Assembly: GCA_002343685.1 (NCBI GenBank)
Contig: DDRS01000006.1
Coordinates: forward strand, 42,437-75,166
Length of the DNA stretch: 32,730 nt
From: Thiobacillus denitrificans
GTDB lineage: Bacteria > Pseudomonadota > Gammaproteobacteria > Burkholderiales > Thiobacillaceae
Direction of reading: 5' to 3'
In this document: one piece after another, positions 7,031-14,408 of the stretch
Numbering within the stretch: the first letter of the stretch is position 1
Layout of the letters: the number at the start of each line of letters is the position of its first letter
The notes under the pieces: model-generated
Databases searched by the model: none
What the model saw: the letters and a program-made list of their open reading frames with translations, nothing else
What the model was told of the DNA's origin: nothing
Made by a program: the position numbers and the translations under genes

Positions 7031-8125
7031 TCATTTCCCGCGTTCCCGCCGTAGCAGTTCCGACTTGCGCACCACGCCCCAGCGGTAACCAGCCAGGCTT
7101 CCGTCGGCGCGCACGGCGCGGTGGCAGGGAATGACGACCGCCACGGAGTTGCAGGCGCAGGCGTGGGCCACGGCACGATGCGCCTTCGGCTGGCCGATGC
7201 GCGCGGCGATCTCGCCGTAGCTGGCGGTCTGTCCGGCCGGGATCGCTTGCAACGCCTGCCAGACACGATGCTGAAAAACCGTTCCCTGCACGTCCAGCGG
7301 CAGGTCCAGTACGCTTCGCGGCTGTTCGAGATAGTCCAGAACCTGGACGACCCAGCGTTTGAAAGTATCGTCGGCCGGCTCGAACTGCGCCTGCGGGAAG
7401 CGGTCCCGTATGCGCTCGGCCAGTGCCTGCGGCACATCGCCGAACTCGATGGCGCATAGCCCTTTTCGGGTGGCGGCGACGACGACCCAGCCGAGCACGC
7501 AGGGCTCGACGGTGTAGCGGATATGCTCGCCTGCGCCGCCCTTGCGGTAGCTGCCCGGCGGCATGCCGAGGAGGGCGGGCGCAGCCTCGTAAAAACGCCC
7601 GCTCGAATTGAAGCCGGCCGCGTAGATGGCCGCCGTCACCGACGGCGCGGACTGCAGCGACGCCGTCACCCGCCGTGCTTGGAGGGCCTTGTGATAGGCC
7701 TTGGGACTCAGGCCGGCCATGGCCTTGAAAATGCGCTGGAAATGATACGGGCTCATCCCGGCCTGCTGTGCCAGTTGTGCGAGCGACAGCGGCGTCGCGC
7801 TGCGTTCGATGGCCTGGCAGGCCTGGCGAACCAGTACGCTGCGGGTTTGCTGTTGCGAGGGCGCATCCGGCCGGCAGCGCTTGCAGGGGCGGTAGCCTGC
7901 CGCGGCGGCAAGCTCGCCGGTCTCGAAGAACGTCACGTTCTCCCGTTTCGCCGCGCGCGAGGGACACGAGGGCCGGCAATATACGCCGGTGGTGCGAACC
8001 GCGTAGACGAATTCGCCGTCCGCCTGCACATCGCGGCGGACCACGGCCTGCCAGCGCTGCTCGGCAAGCTGCACGGTCTCGGGCGAGGGGGCGTTCGGCG
8101 GGAAGGTGGCGGATTCGGTATCCAT
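7031..8125 (-). CDS. ada: Bifunctional Ada: methylphosphotriester / O6-methylguanine methyltransferase and regulator
   Basis: A 364-residue Ada of full length (E. coli Ada is about 354). The N-terminal zinc domain has C50 and C54 (YCRPSCPSR) and C81 and C84 (CKRC). C50 corresponds to the methyl-accepting Cys38 of E. coli that turns the protein into an activator. An AraC-type helix-turn-helix domain follows (SPYHFQRIFKAMAGLSPKAY). The C-terminal suicide methyltransferase has the active-site C334 in IPCHRAV. It repairs alkylated DNA irreversibly and activates its own gene. The frame stays open to a TTG at 8230 and an ATG at 8209. I chose ATG 8125 because the Ada box and a -35/-10 pair (8156-8205) lie just upstream and would otherwise be inside the gene. 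No strong Shine-Dalgarno is seen. Confidence 0.92.
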   Translation of the reverse strand: MDTESATFPPNAPSPETVQLAEQRWQAVVRRDVQADGEFVYAVRTTGVYCRPSCPSRAAKRENVTFFETGELAAAAGYRPCKRCRPDAPSQQQTRSVLVRQACQAIERSATPLSLAQLAQQAGMSPYHFQRIFKAMAGLSPKAYHKALQARRVTASLQSAPSVTAAIYAAGFNSSGRFYEAAPALLGMPPGSYRKGGAGEHIRYTVEPCVLGWVVVAATRKGLCAIEFGDVPQALAERIRDRFPQAQFEPADDTFKRWVVQVLDYLEQPRSVLDLPLDVQGTVFQHRVWQALQAIPAGQTASYGEIAARIGQPKAHRAVAHACACNSVAVVIPCHRAVRADGSLAGYRWGVVRKSELLRRERGK

Positions 8126-8155
8126 GGCAGACGTTCGGCAGGACTCGGGAATGAC

Positions 8156-8205
8156 AGTGTCAGCCGGTTTGGTCTGCACTGCAATCCGGAACTTGCGCTC
8201 AAATT
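8156..8205 (-). promoter_or_regulatory. Ada box and candidate ada promoter
   Basis: On the minus strand the 13-mer AATTTGAGCGCAA (8205-8193) differs at two places from the E. coli ada box AATTAAAGCGCAA and keeps the AAT-N6-GCAA spacing. A -35-like TTGCAG (8184-8179) follows, then a 17-base spacer and a poor -10-like GACACT (8161-8156). A weak -10 is usual for a promoter that needs an activator. The box ends 67 bases before the ATG at 8125. This points to positive autoregulation by methylated Ada. Confidence 0.65.
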
Positions 8206-8236
8206 CCATGACGGTCGCACCGCCTGCCAAGCGGCG

Positions 8237-8266
8237 GTATGCTTACGTTTTGTCCCGATAGCATAC
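8237..8266. repeat. Imperfect inverted repeat before the 102-residue gene
   Basis: gtatgcttacg (8237-8247) and cgatagcatac (8256-8266) pair over 9 of 11 positions around an 8-base loop. It ends 4 bases before the ATG at 8271, where a ribosome-binding sequence would be. It could be an operator or a translation-blocking hairpin in the ada divergent region. Confidence 0.4.
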
Positions 8267-8270
8267 GAAC

Positions 8271-8579
8271 ATGAAAAGAGCCCAAGACCTCAACCAGCTG
8301 ACCGACCTGGTGCACGAAGCGGTCTACGAAGTCGACGAACTGCGTGCCTGCCTGGAACACGACGACGAAGAGGCGTCGATCTACACGCCCTTCCTGGACG
8401 ACCTCGACAAGATGCTGCGCGACCTGCACGAATCGATGACGTCCGGAAAATATGCGGGCGTGGGATCGGGCGAGGATCTGCCCTTCATGCCGCTGTTCAA
8501 GAAGCACGAACGCAATATCCCGTTCCGCGAACTGCTGCGTACCATCAATGCGACGCATCGTGAAGGGTATGAGCCGTAA
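8271..8579 (+). CDS. Small acidic conserved-type hypothetical protein
   Basis: A 102-residue protein that I do not recognise with confidence. It is helical and acidic, with no signal peptide, no membrane segment and only one Cys. Runs of Asp/Glu occur near residues 31-35 (HDDEEAS) and again around DDLDKMLRDL. The C-terminal third is more basic (LFKKHERNIPFRELLRTIN). Codon use matches the neighbours and the frame is supported by good third-base GC. No Shine-Dalgarno is visible; an inverted repeat occupies that place. It is divergent from ada. Two small hairpins follow, acccg/cgggt near 8590-8605 and aggcg/cgcct near 8622-8636, which could end transcription weakly. Its function is unknown. Confidence 0.7.
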   Translation: MKRAQDLNQLTDLVHEAVYEVDELRACLEHDDEEASIYTPFLDDLDKMLRDLHESMTSGKYAGVGSGEDLPFMPLFKKHERNIPFRELLRTINATHREGYEP

Positions 8580-8784
8580 TGGCGGCCGTTGACCCGGCAA
8601 TCGGGTTGTTCAAGTAGGTTGAGGCGAGTCACGCCTGACAAGGACTCCGCATTTTCCCGGGTCGCTCGCGCAGCCGGAATTGTCTTACGCCAGTTTCGGA
8701 CCATGCCGATTCGTCCAGATTGGCCTATCCGCGCATAGTGCGTGCTCGGCCCCCAAGTGCGGCGCATGTGCCAGCGGAGTGAAC

Positions 8785-9345
8785 ATGAGCGTAGACAACC
8801 CCGTCAAGCGTCTGTTGATGACCGTGACCCAAGGTGTCTATGTGGTGGGCGTGGGGAAGGACGGTCGGCGGAACGCCTTCACCGCCTCGTCGGTCATGCA
8901 GGTGTCCATGCAACCGCCCATGCTGGCAATTGCCGTCAATCCCGACAATGCTTCATATACCTTGCTCGTGGAAGGCGGCGTGTTCGCAGTGACGGTATTA
9001 CAGCGCAGCCAATGTGCCCTCGCAGACTTCTTCGGCAACCATAGCGCCCAGGACGAGAACAAGCTGAGCGCAGTGGCCTGGCACGCAGCGCCTTCAGGCG
9101 CCCCGGTACTGGATGAAGGACTGTCCTATCTCGACTGTCGCGCCGTATCAAGACACCCGGCGGGCGATCATGTGGTGATCCTGGCCGAGATAACGGGCGG
9201 CGATTACTTGCAAGGACGCGTCCGCCCCCTGCGTTATGACGAAGTGGGGGACATGGACAAAAGCGACGAATTGTTGCCCGGGCACCTCGGTAGCGCTGGC
9301 GGGCGTAGCGAGTTCCCAATCGCGCATGACGCATCAGAGCCATGA
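8785..9345 (+). CDS. Flavin reductase-like (split-barrel FMN-binding) protein
   Basis: A 186-residue protein with the flavin reductase / flavoredoxin fold. The N-terminal part reads TQGVYVVGVG...NAFTASSVMQVSMQPPMLAIAV, which matches the FMN-binding start of the family (GV-V---DG-------SS---VS--PP-----). A middle segment FAVTVLQRSQ-ALADFFG and the late YLDCRAV...GDHVVILAEI also fit. The length is right for a one-domain enzyme. The ATG at 8785 has a GGAG 5-8 bases upstream; the frame is open to 8680 but that extension is unlike the family. The last 30 residues (DELLPGHLGSAGGRSEF) are a low-similarity tail. A role in flavin reduction or as an electron-transfer flavoprotein is inferred. The true substrate is not shown by context. 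Confidence 0.82.
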   Translation: MSVDNPVKRLLMTVTQGVYVVGVGKDGRRNAFTASSVMQVSMQPPMLAIAVNPDNASYTLLVEGGVFAVTVLQRSQCALADFFGNHSAQDENKLSAVAWHAAPSGAPVLDEGLSYLDCRAVSRHPAGDHVVILAEITGGDYLQGRVRPLRYDEVGDMDKSDELLPGHLGSAGGRSEFPIAHDASEP

Positions 9346-9382
9346 CAGGTGGAAAGTTGTGACCTGTTCCAGGCAGCGTGGC

Positions 9383-9805
9383 TTATTTGACGGTGAGCTG
9401 ATTGTTGACACTCGCCACACCCTCTACGCCCTGGGCAATCTTCGTGGCGAGTTCTTTGGCCGAATCGCTCTGTACCGTACCGGTCAGCATCACCACGCCG
9501 TGGTCCGTTTCAACCGAAATATCGAGGCCCTTGAGGGTGTCGTCGGCCAGATACTTGCCTTTGATCGACGTCGTAATGGTGGCGTCGTCGATGGCTTGTC
9601 CTGCCTGGTCGGCTTTCTGTTCCAGCGAGTTGCCCAGCTCCTGGGTTGCCTGCTTGGTTTGGTCGATAGCATTATCCATTTTCTCGCCCGTCGTCGGGCT
9701 GGCTGCGTTGGCCGGTTGATCTGCAGGCTTGCGGTCACATCCTGTTGCCAGCAGGGCAAGGCCTGACGCGAGGGCGAATGCTGCAATACTGGATACGTGT
9801 TTCAT
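9383..9805 (-). CDS. BON-domain lipoprotein (OsmY-like)
   Basis: A 140-residue lipoprotein. The signal peptide ends in the lipobox LLATGC, so Cys23 is the predicted lipidated residue. Asp24 at position +2 is the inner-membrane retention signal known from E. coli. Residues 24-70 are a polar helical linker rich in Gln, Asp and Ala. A single BON domain fills residues 72-140 (ITTSIKGKYLADDTLKGLDISVE...), a phospholipid-binding fold found in OsmY and in some secretins and channels. AAGGAG lies 8 bases before the ATG at 9805; the open frame continues upstream but without family features. It is convergent with the flavin reductase gene, with a gap of 37 bases. A role in envelope stress protection is inferred from the family. 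Confidence 0.88.
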   Translation of the reverse strand: MKHVSSIAAFALASGLALLATGCDRKPADQPANAASPTTGEKMDNAIDQTKQATQELGNSLEQKADQAGQAIDDATITTSIKGKYLADDTLKGLDISVETDHGVVMLTGTVQSDSAKELATKIAQGVEGVASVNNQLTVK

Positions 9806-9851
9806 GAGGATCTCCTTACGAAGTGGGTGGGAGCGGTGGTTAGATAACGAT

Positions 9852-9865
9852 GCAGCCATGGCTGC
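9852..9865. repeat. Perfect 14-base palindrome upstream of the BON lipoprotein gene
   Basis: gcagccatggctgc is its own reverse complement. It lies 47-60 bases upstream of the ATG at 9805, a fitting place for an operator. The rest of the 241-base gap (9806-10046) shows no gene and no clear promoter that I can defend. Confidence 0.4.
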
Positions 9866-10046
9866 CGGCTGTGTACGAGCGGGAGCGCTGTGACACTCGG
9901 CGACCCAGATGGAAATTTAATTGGAGTGCCGTTCCGTTCGTATAGGTGAATGGCGCACTCGCTTGTAGGACAAACGTCAATCCGGGTTTCCGTAGGCGTG
10001 GTGGCTTGTCTGTGCGACGCCACGGGACGTTTACGGAGCAGGGATC

Positions 10047-11246
10047 TTATTCGGCGCGCAGCGCATCCACCGGATTCAAGCGCGCCGCCCGCATCGCCGG
10101 CACCACGCCGGCCGCCAGCCCGATCAGCACCGACACCCCCAGTGCGCCGAAGGCGTAGTCCCACGGCGTGTTGACCGGCAGGTCGCTGACGGTGAGCTTC
10201 AGCAGCCCGGCGATCCCGGCGCCGACCGCCAACCCGCCGAGCCCGCCCAGGGTGGACAGGACGGTCGACTCCATCAGGAACAGCGTGCGGATCTGCGCGC
10301 GCGTCGTGCCCAGCGCGGTGAGCAGGCCGATCTCGGCGACGCGCTCGGCCACGGCAATGTGCATCAGCGTGACCATGCCCACTGCGCCGACCAATAATGA
10401 AATCCCGCCGAGCGCGGCGACGGCGAAGGTGAGCACTTCGAGTACGGTGGAAAGCGTGTCGAGCATCTGCTGCTGCGGCGTGACGGTGAAGTCCTCGCGG
10501 CCGTGGCGCGCGATCAGGATGCGTTCGATGTCCTTGACCACGGCCTTCAGGGGTGAACCGGGCTTGTAGGCGACATGGACTTCCATGACGCCTTCGCGAT
10601 TGAACACTTCCAGCGCGCGCGCAGTGGGGATGTAGACCGTGTCGTCGAGGTCGAAGCCGAGCACCTGGCCCTTGGGCGCCATGACGCCGATGATGCGGAA
10701 GCGTGTCGCGCCGACCTGCAGGGTGGCGCCCAGCGGATTACTTGTGCCGAACAGCTCGGTTTGCACTCTCGCACCCAGTACGGCATAGGCGCGCGGATTG
10801 CGCGGGTCGTCGGCGGGCAGATACTGGCCGACCGCGACGTGCATGTTGAACGCGCGCGAGAAATCCGGCCCTTCGCCATAGACTGTCACGCGGCGGCTGC
10901 GGCCGTGGGCGCGGATTTCCGCATTGCCCATCACGCCGGAATTCGTGTACTGCGCATAGCGCGAGGTCTTCAGCGCGAGCGCGTCGTCGATCGTCAGCAG
11001 CCGCGCGCTGCCGATGGCGCCGACCGAGGCGCCGTGCGTGCTGATCTTGCCCGGGGTGACGACGATGATGTTGGTGCCGAACTGGGTGAACTCGGCCAGG
11101 ACGAACCGATGAATGCCGTCGCCGATCGAGGTGAGCAGGATCACCGCGGCAATGCCCACTGCGATGCCGGTGGCGGACAGGAAGGTGCGCAACCGGTGCG
11201 CGGTGAGGGCGTGCAGGGCGAAGCGCAGGGTGTCGATGAAGCTCAT
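10047..11246 (-). CDS. ABC transporter permease, FtsX/MacB type (second permease)
   Basis: A 399-residue permease with the MacB core layout: one N-terminal membrane helix (about residues 20-42, FLSATGIAVGIAAVILLTSIG), a large periplasmic domain (MacB_PCD, to about 270), then three C-terminal helices (the FtsX domain, ending VVPAMRAARLNPVDALRAE). The terminal ARL-PVDALR motif is typical for MacB-like permeases. The start ATG at 11246 overlaps the stop of the upstream permease gene as ATGA, which signals translational coupling; the frame extends upstream only as a shadow of that gene. Together with its partner it should form a heterodimeric inner-membrane unit that works with the ATPase at 12542-13213 and the adaptor. 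The exported substrate is unknown. Confidence 0.88.
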   Translation of the reverse strand: MSFIDTLRFALHALTAHRLRTFLSATGIAVGIAAVILLTSIGDGIHRFVLAEFTQFGTNIIVVTPGKISTHGASVGAIGSARLLTIDDALALKTSRYAQYTNSGVMGNAEIRAHGRSRRVTVYGEGPDFSRAFNMHVAVGQYLPADDPRNPRAYAVLGARVQTELFGTSNPLGATLQVGATRFRIIGVMAPKGQVLGFDLDDTVYIPTARALEVFNREGVMEVHVAYKPGSPLKAVVKDIERILIARHGREDFTVTPQQQMLDTLSTVLEVLTFAVAALGGISLLVGAVGMVTLMHIAVAERVAEIGLLTALGTTRAQIRTLFLMESTVLSTLGGLGGLAVGAGIAGLLKLTVSDLPVNTPWDYAFGALGVSVLIGLAAGVVPAMRAARLNPVDALRAE

Positions 11247-12445
11247 TTGCCGCTCAGCGCCAGAACGGGGTCCAGCCGCGCCGCGCGCGCGGCGGGCAGC
11301 AGGCTGGCGAGGATGCCGGTGATGAGGGCGGTGGCCACCCCCGCCATGCTGGCCCAGGCCGGCGGCCAGGCGGGGAGCGTCGGATAGGCGAGCCGGATCA
11401 TCCAGGCGCCGGCGTTCCCCAGCGCGTAACCGATGGCACCGCCCGCCAGCGACAGCCATACTGCTTCTGCGAAGAACAGGCGGCGGATGTCGGCGGCGGG
11501 CGCGCCGAGGGCTTTCAGCAGACCGATCTCCGAGGTGCGCTGCGCCACCGCCACCAGCATCACGTTCATTACGAGTATGCCGGCCACCGCCAGACTGATC
11601 GCGGCGATACCCGCCACGCCCAGCGTCAGCGCGCGCAGGATGCGGTCGAAGGTGGCGAGGATGGCGTCCTGGGTGATGACGGTCACATCCTCCTCGCCGT
11701 CGTGGCGCAGCTTCAGAGCGTGGGCGATGGCGGCCTTGGCCGGCTCGATGGCGTTGCGGCTGCGGGCTTCGACCAGGATGCGGAACAAGGTGTTGGTGTT
11801 GAACAGTTCCTGCGCGTAGTCAACCGGGATGATGGCGATCTCGTCGGAATTGAAACCCATCGATTCGCCCTGGACGGCCAGCACGCCCGAGACCATGAAT
11901 CGGCTGTCGCCGAGGCGCACGCGCTGGCCGACGGCGTTGCCGTCGGGAAAGAATTCATGCGCCAGCACGCTGCCCAGTACGATCTGTGCGCTGCGTTCCG
12001 AACCGTGCGCGAGGAAGCTGCCCTGCGACAGTTTCATGTGGCGGATCGGCAGCAACTCGGACGTGCTGCCGAGCACGGTCACTTCGCGCAGCTTCCCGCC
12101 GGCGGAGAGTTCGGCCACACCCACGTTGAGCGGCGCATAGCGCTTGACCTGCGGCAGGTGGCTGATGAACAGGGCGTCGTCGAGCGTCAGGTCGCGCGGC
12201 GTCTGCCCCAGCGCGGCGCCGGGAAAGCCGCCCGAGGTCTCGGCGCGGCCCGGCAGCACGATGACCAGATTGGTGCCGAGCGAGGAGAATTGCCCCACCA
12301 CGTAGCGCCGCGCGCCTTCGCCCAGCGCCGTCAGCACCACCACCGCTGCCACGCCCAGCGCCATCGCCAGCACGATCAGCAACGAGCGGGTGCGGTAGCT
12401 CACCACGGTTGAGAAGGAGAGGGTCAGGGTGTCACGCAGATTCAT
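11243..12445 (-). CDS. ABC transporter permease, FtsX/MacB type (first permease)
   Basis: A 400-residue permease, similar in plan to its downstream neighbour but clearly divergent in sequence. It has an N-terminal helix (LLIVLAMALGVAAVVVLTALG), a periplasmic MacB_PCD domain with GTNLVIVLPG and a FtsX domain with three helices ending LLPAARAARLDPVLALSGK. The two permeases are most simply a duplicated pair that forms a heterodimer, in contrast to MacB, which is a homodimer with a fused ATPase. The ATG at 12445 follows a 96-base gap that contains a palindromic repeat; all other joints in this operon are 4-base overlaps. No good Shine-Dalgarno is visible. Confidence 0.88.
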   Translation of the reverse strand: MNLRDTLTLSFSTVVSYRTRSLLIVLAMALGVAAVVVLTALGEGARRYVVGQFSSLGTNLVIVLPGRAETSGGFPGAALGQTPRDLTLDDALFISHLPQVKRYAPLNVGVAELSAGGKLREVTVLGSTSELLPIRHMKLSQGSFLAHGSERSAQIVLGSVLAHEFFPDGNAVGQRVRLGDSRFMVSGVLAVQGESMGFNSDEIAIIPVDYAQELFNTNTLFRILVEARSRNAIEPAKAAIAHALKLRHDGEEDVTVITQDAILATFDRILRALTLGVAGIAAISLAVAGILVMNVMLVAVAQRTSEIGLLKALGAPAADIRRLFFAEAVWLSLAGGAIGYALGNAGAWMIRLAYPTLPAWPPAWASMAGVATALITGILASLLPAARAARLDPVLALSGK

Positions 12446-12459
12446 CGGGCAATCCGGGG

Positions 12460-12537
12460 GGCCGTTCGTGTTGAGCCTGTCGAAGCCCTGTGCCCACTTT
12501 GGTATATCCCTTGCCTAGCACAGGCCGAACAGTGGCC
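12460..12537. repeat. Palindromic dispersed-repeat-like element inside the ABC operon
   Basis: The 96-base gap between the ATPase and first permease carries nested inverted repeats. ggccgttcg (12460-12468) pairs with cgaac (12526-12530) and ggcc (12534-12537) with a 3-base bulge. Inside, cctgtgc (12487-12493) pairs with gcacagg (12518-12524). The minus-strand segment cttcgacaggctcaacacga resembles a short repeat I recall as scattered through many proteobacterial genomes (ttcgacaggctcagcacgaa). The mobile or REP-like nature is inference. Confidence 0.55.
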
Positions 12538-12541
12538 GCCT

Positions 12542-13213
12542 TCATTTTTCATCCCCCACGATCTCGCCATCCCGCATGGCAATGTGGCGATGCGCGCGGG
12601 CGCCGAGTTCGCGGTCGTGGGTGACGACGATCAGTGTGGTACCGGCGTGGTGCAGGCCTTCCAGCAGTGCCATGACTTCTGCGCCGATGCGGTGGTCGAG
12701 GTTGCCAGTCGGCTCGTCGGCCAGGAGCGCGGTGGGGCGCAGGATAGTGGCGCGTGCGATTGCCACGCGCTGGCGCTGGCCGCCGGAAAGTTCGGCCGGG
12801 CGATGGCGGGCGCGGTCCTTGAGGTCGAAAGCATCGAGTGCGGCGTCGACGCGCGACTTTCGCTCGGCCGGCGCAATGCCTTCCAGCATCAGCGGCAACT
12901 CGATGTTCTCGGCTGCGGTGAGCCGTGGCACGAGATGGAAGGACTGGAACACGAAGCCGATCTTTTCCCGGCGCACGCGTGCCCGCTCGGTCTCGGACAG
13001 GTCGGTGACGTCGGAACCGTCCAGTTCGTAGCGTCCACTGTCGGGACGGTCGAGCAGACCGACGACGTTCAGCAGGGTGGACTTGCCCGAGCCCGAAGGG
13101 CCCATGATGGACACGTATTCACCCGATGCGATGTCGAGGTTGACGCCATTGAGCGCGCGCACTTCCTGGTCGCCCATGCGGAACACGCGGGTGATCGAGG
13201 TGAGGCGGATCAT
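12542..13213 (-). CDS. ABC transporter ATPase, MacB/LolD family
   Basis: A 223-residue ATPase with all key motifs: Walker A GPSGSGKST (38-46), Q-loop Gln90 (FVFQSFHL), signature LSGGQ (142-146), Walker B ending in Glu167 (LLADEPTGNLD) and the switch His in VVTHD. Size and the LLADEPTGNLDH sequence place it with LolD/MacB/FtsE-type ATPases. The ATG at 13213 overlaps the stop of the adaptor gene by 4 bases; the long open frame beyond is a shadow of that gene. It powers the permease pair encoded downstream, at the cytoplasmic face of the inner membrane. As substrate context is lacking, antibiotic, peptide or lipoprotein-like export are all open. Confidence 0.93.
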   Translation of the reverse strand: MIRLTSITRVFRMGDQEVRALNGVNLDIASGEYVSIMGPSGSGKSTLLNVVGLLDRPDSGRYELDGSDVTDLSETERARVRREKIGFVFQSFHLVPRLTAAENIELPLMLEGIAPAERKSRVDAALDAFDLKDRARHRPAELSGGQRQRVAIARATILRPTALLADEPTGNLDHRIGAEVMALLEGLHHAGTTLIVVTHDRELGARAHRHIAMRDGEIVGDEK

Positions 13214-14364
13214 GGCTGCGCGGGCTTGGGAGCGACCTTCACGCCGGCCTTCACGTTCTCCTGGTCGAAGGACAGCAGCACGCGGTCGCCGGCCCCGAGG
13301 CCGCTGACGACTTCCGTGAACGCCCAGTTGGCCAGCCTGGTTTTCAGATGGCGCGTCTCCAGCGTGTCGTCCTTGCCCAGCACCAGTACCGTGCCGTCCT
13401 GCTGGATCGCCTGGGTGGGCACGCGCAGCACCTTGTCGCGGCGCTCGATGATGGCTTCGACGTCGGCGCTGTAGCCGACCAGCAGGGCCGCTTCCGGCGG
13501 CGTGTCGAAATCGACCTCGACGTCGACCGTGCGCGCCTGTTTCTCCACCTCGGTCACGTAGGGGGCGATGCGCCGGACGTGGCCGGCGAAGACCTTGCCG
13601 GGCAGGGCGTCGAGCGTGATGCGTGCCGGCTGGCCGGGCTTCAGCCGGGGCGCATCGACTTCGTCCATCGGCGCGCTCACGTAGAGGCAACTGTCGTCGA
13701 TCAAATCCACGGCAGGCGGCGTGGGAATGCCGGGCGGCGAGGGCGTGGTGAATTCGCCGACCTCGCCGGTGATCTTGGCGACGATGCCGGCAAACGGCGC
13801 GGTGAGCGTGGTGCGCTCCAGCCCGACTTGCGTGATGCGGATCTGCGCCTGCGCGCGCTTGACGTCGGCGGCAAGCGCCTCGCAGTTGGCCTGGCGCGCA
13901 CGTGCATCGGCGCGGGCGTTTTCGGTGCTCTGCGGGCTGACGAATCCCTTGGCCGCCAGTTGAGCGGTGCGATCGGCATCGCGCTGTGCGTTGGCGGCCA
14001 TGATGCAGGCCTCGCGGCGGCGTTCCTCGCTCGTGGTCAGCTGGCGGGTGGCCAGTTCACGCTGGGCGGCGAGGTCGCGGTTCCACAGTTCGAGCAGCGG
14101 CTGGCCGGCCTTCACGCGTTCGCCTTCCTTCACCCACAGCTTGACGATCTGCCCGCCTGCCACCGGAGCTAGCTTGGCGCGGCGGCAGGCCTTGACCGTG
14201 CCGGCGCGGGTGTTGACGACCGTCGATTCGACCGTGCCGCGTTCGATCGTGGCGAGTTCGACTTCGGGCGGTTTGGGACGGGTGAAGTGCCAGCCGGCAT
14301 AGGCAAGCGCCGCGACGGCCAACACGATGACGATAAGGCGAAGCCCGGTTTTGGGTTTTGGCAT
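13210..14364 (-). CDS. Periplasmic adaptor (membrane fusion) protein, HlyD/MacA family
   Basis: A 384-residue adaptor. An uncleaved N-terminal membrane anchor (LRLIVIVLAVAALAYAGWHF, about residues 8-27) is followed by a barrel-sandwich half (VAGGQIVKLWVKEGERVKAGQPLLEL). A helical hairpin rich in Ala, Arg and Gln lies at about 100-185, and the second lipoyl half reads LTAPFAGIVAKITGEVGEF. A beta-barrel and C-terminal domain end in VKVAPKPAQP. It should bridge the ABC permeases to an outer-membrane channel of TolC type, which is not encoded nearby. It is the first gene of the operon (adaptor, ATPase, permease, permease). I chose the ATG at 14364; a TTG 10 codons upstream is possible. No Shine-Dalgarno is clear. 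It is divergent from mnmC with only 44 bases between them. Confidence 0.88.
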   Translation of the reverse strand: MPKPKTGLRLIVIVLAVAALAYAGWHFTRPKPPEVELATIERGTVESTVVNTRAGTVKACRRAKLAPVAGGQIVKLWVKEGERVKAGQPLLELWNRDLAAQRELATRQLTTSEERRREACIMAANAQRDADRTAQLAAKGFVSPQSTENARADARARQANCEALAADVKRAQAQIRITQVGLERTTLTAPFAGIVAKITGEVGEFTTPSPPGIPTPPAVDLIDDSCLYVSAPMDEVDAPRLKPGQPARITLDALPGKVFAGHVRRIAPYVTEVEKQARTVDVEVDFDTPPEAALLVGYSADVEAIIERRDKVLRVPTQAIQQDGTVLVLGKDDTLETRHLKTRLANWAFTEVVSGLGAGDRVLLSFDQENVKAGVKVAPKPAQP

Positions 14365-14408
14365 GATGGGAGAGACGACAGTGAACTGCCTCAATGTAAC
14401 ATTCGGCC

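Noticed and set aside
8586..8640. Two small hairpins after the hypothetical gene as a possible terminator
   Set aside because: Stems are only 5 base pairs and no T-run follows; mentioned in the gene entry but not called.
9917..9937. Sigma-54-like ggcac-N5-tt on the minus strand upstream of the BON lipoprotein
   Set aside because: The -12 GC is missing (TTAA in place of TTGC), and no activator gene is near.
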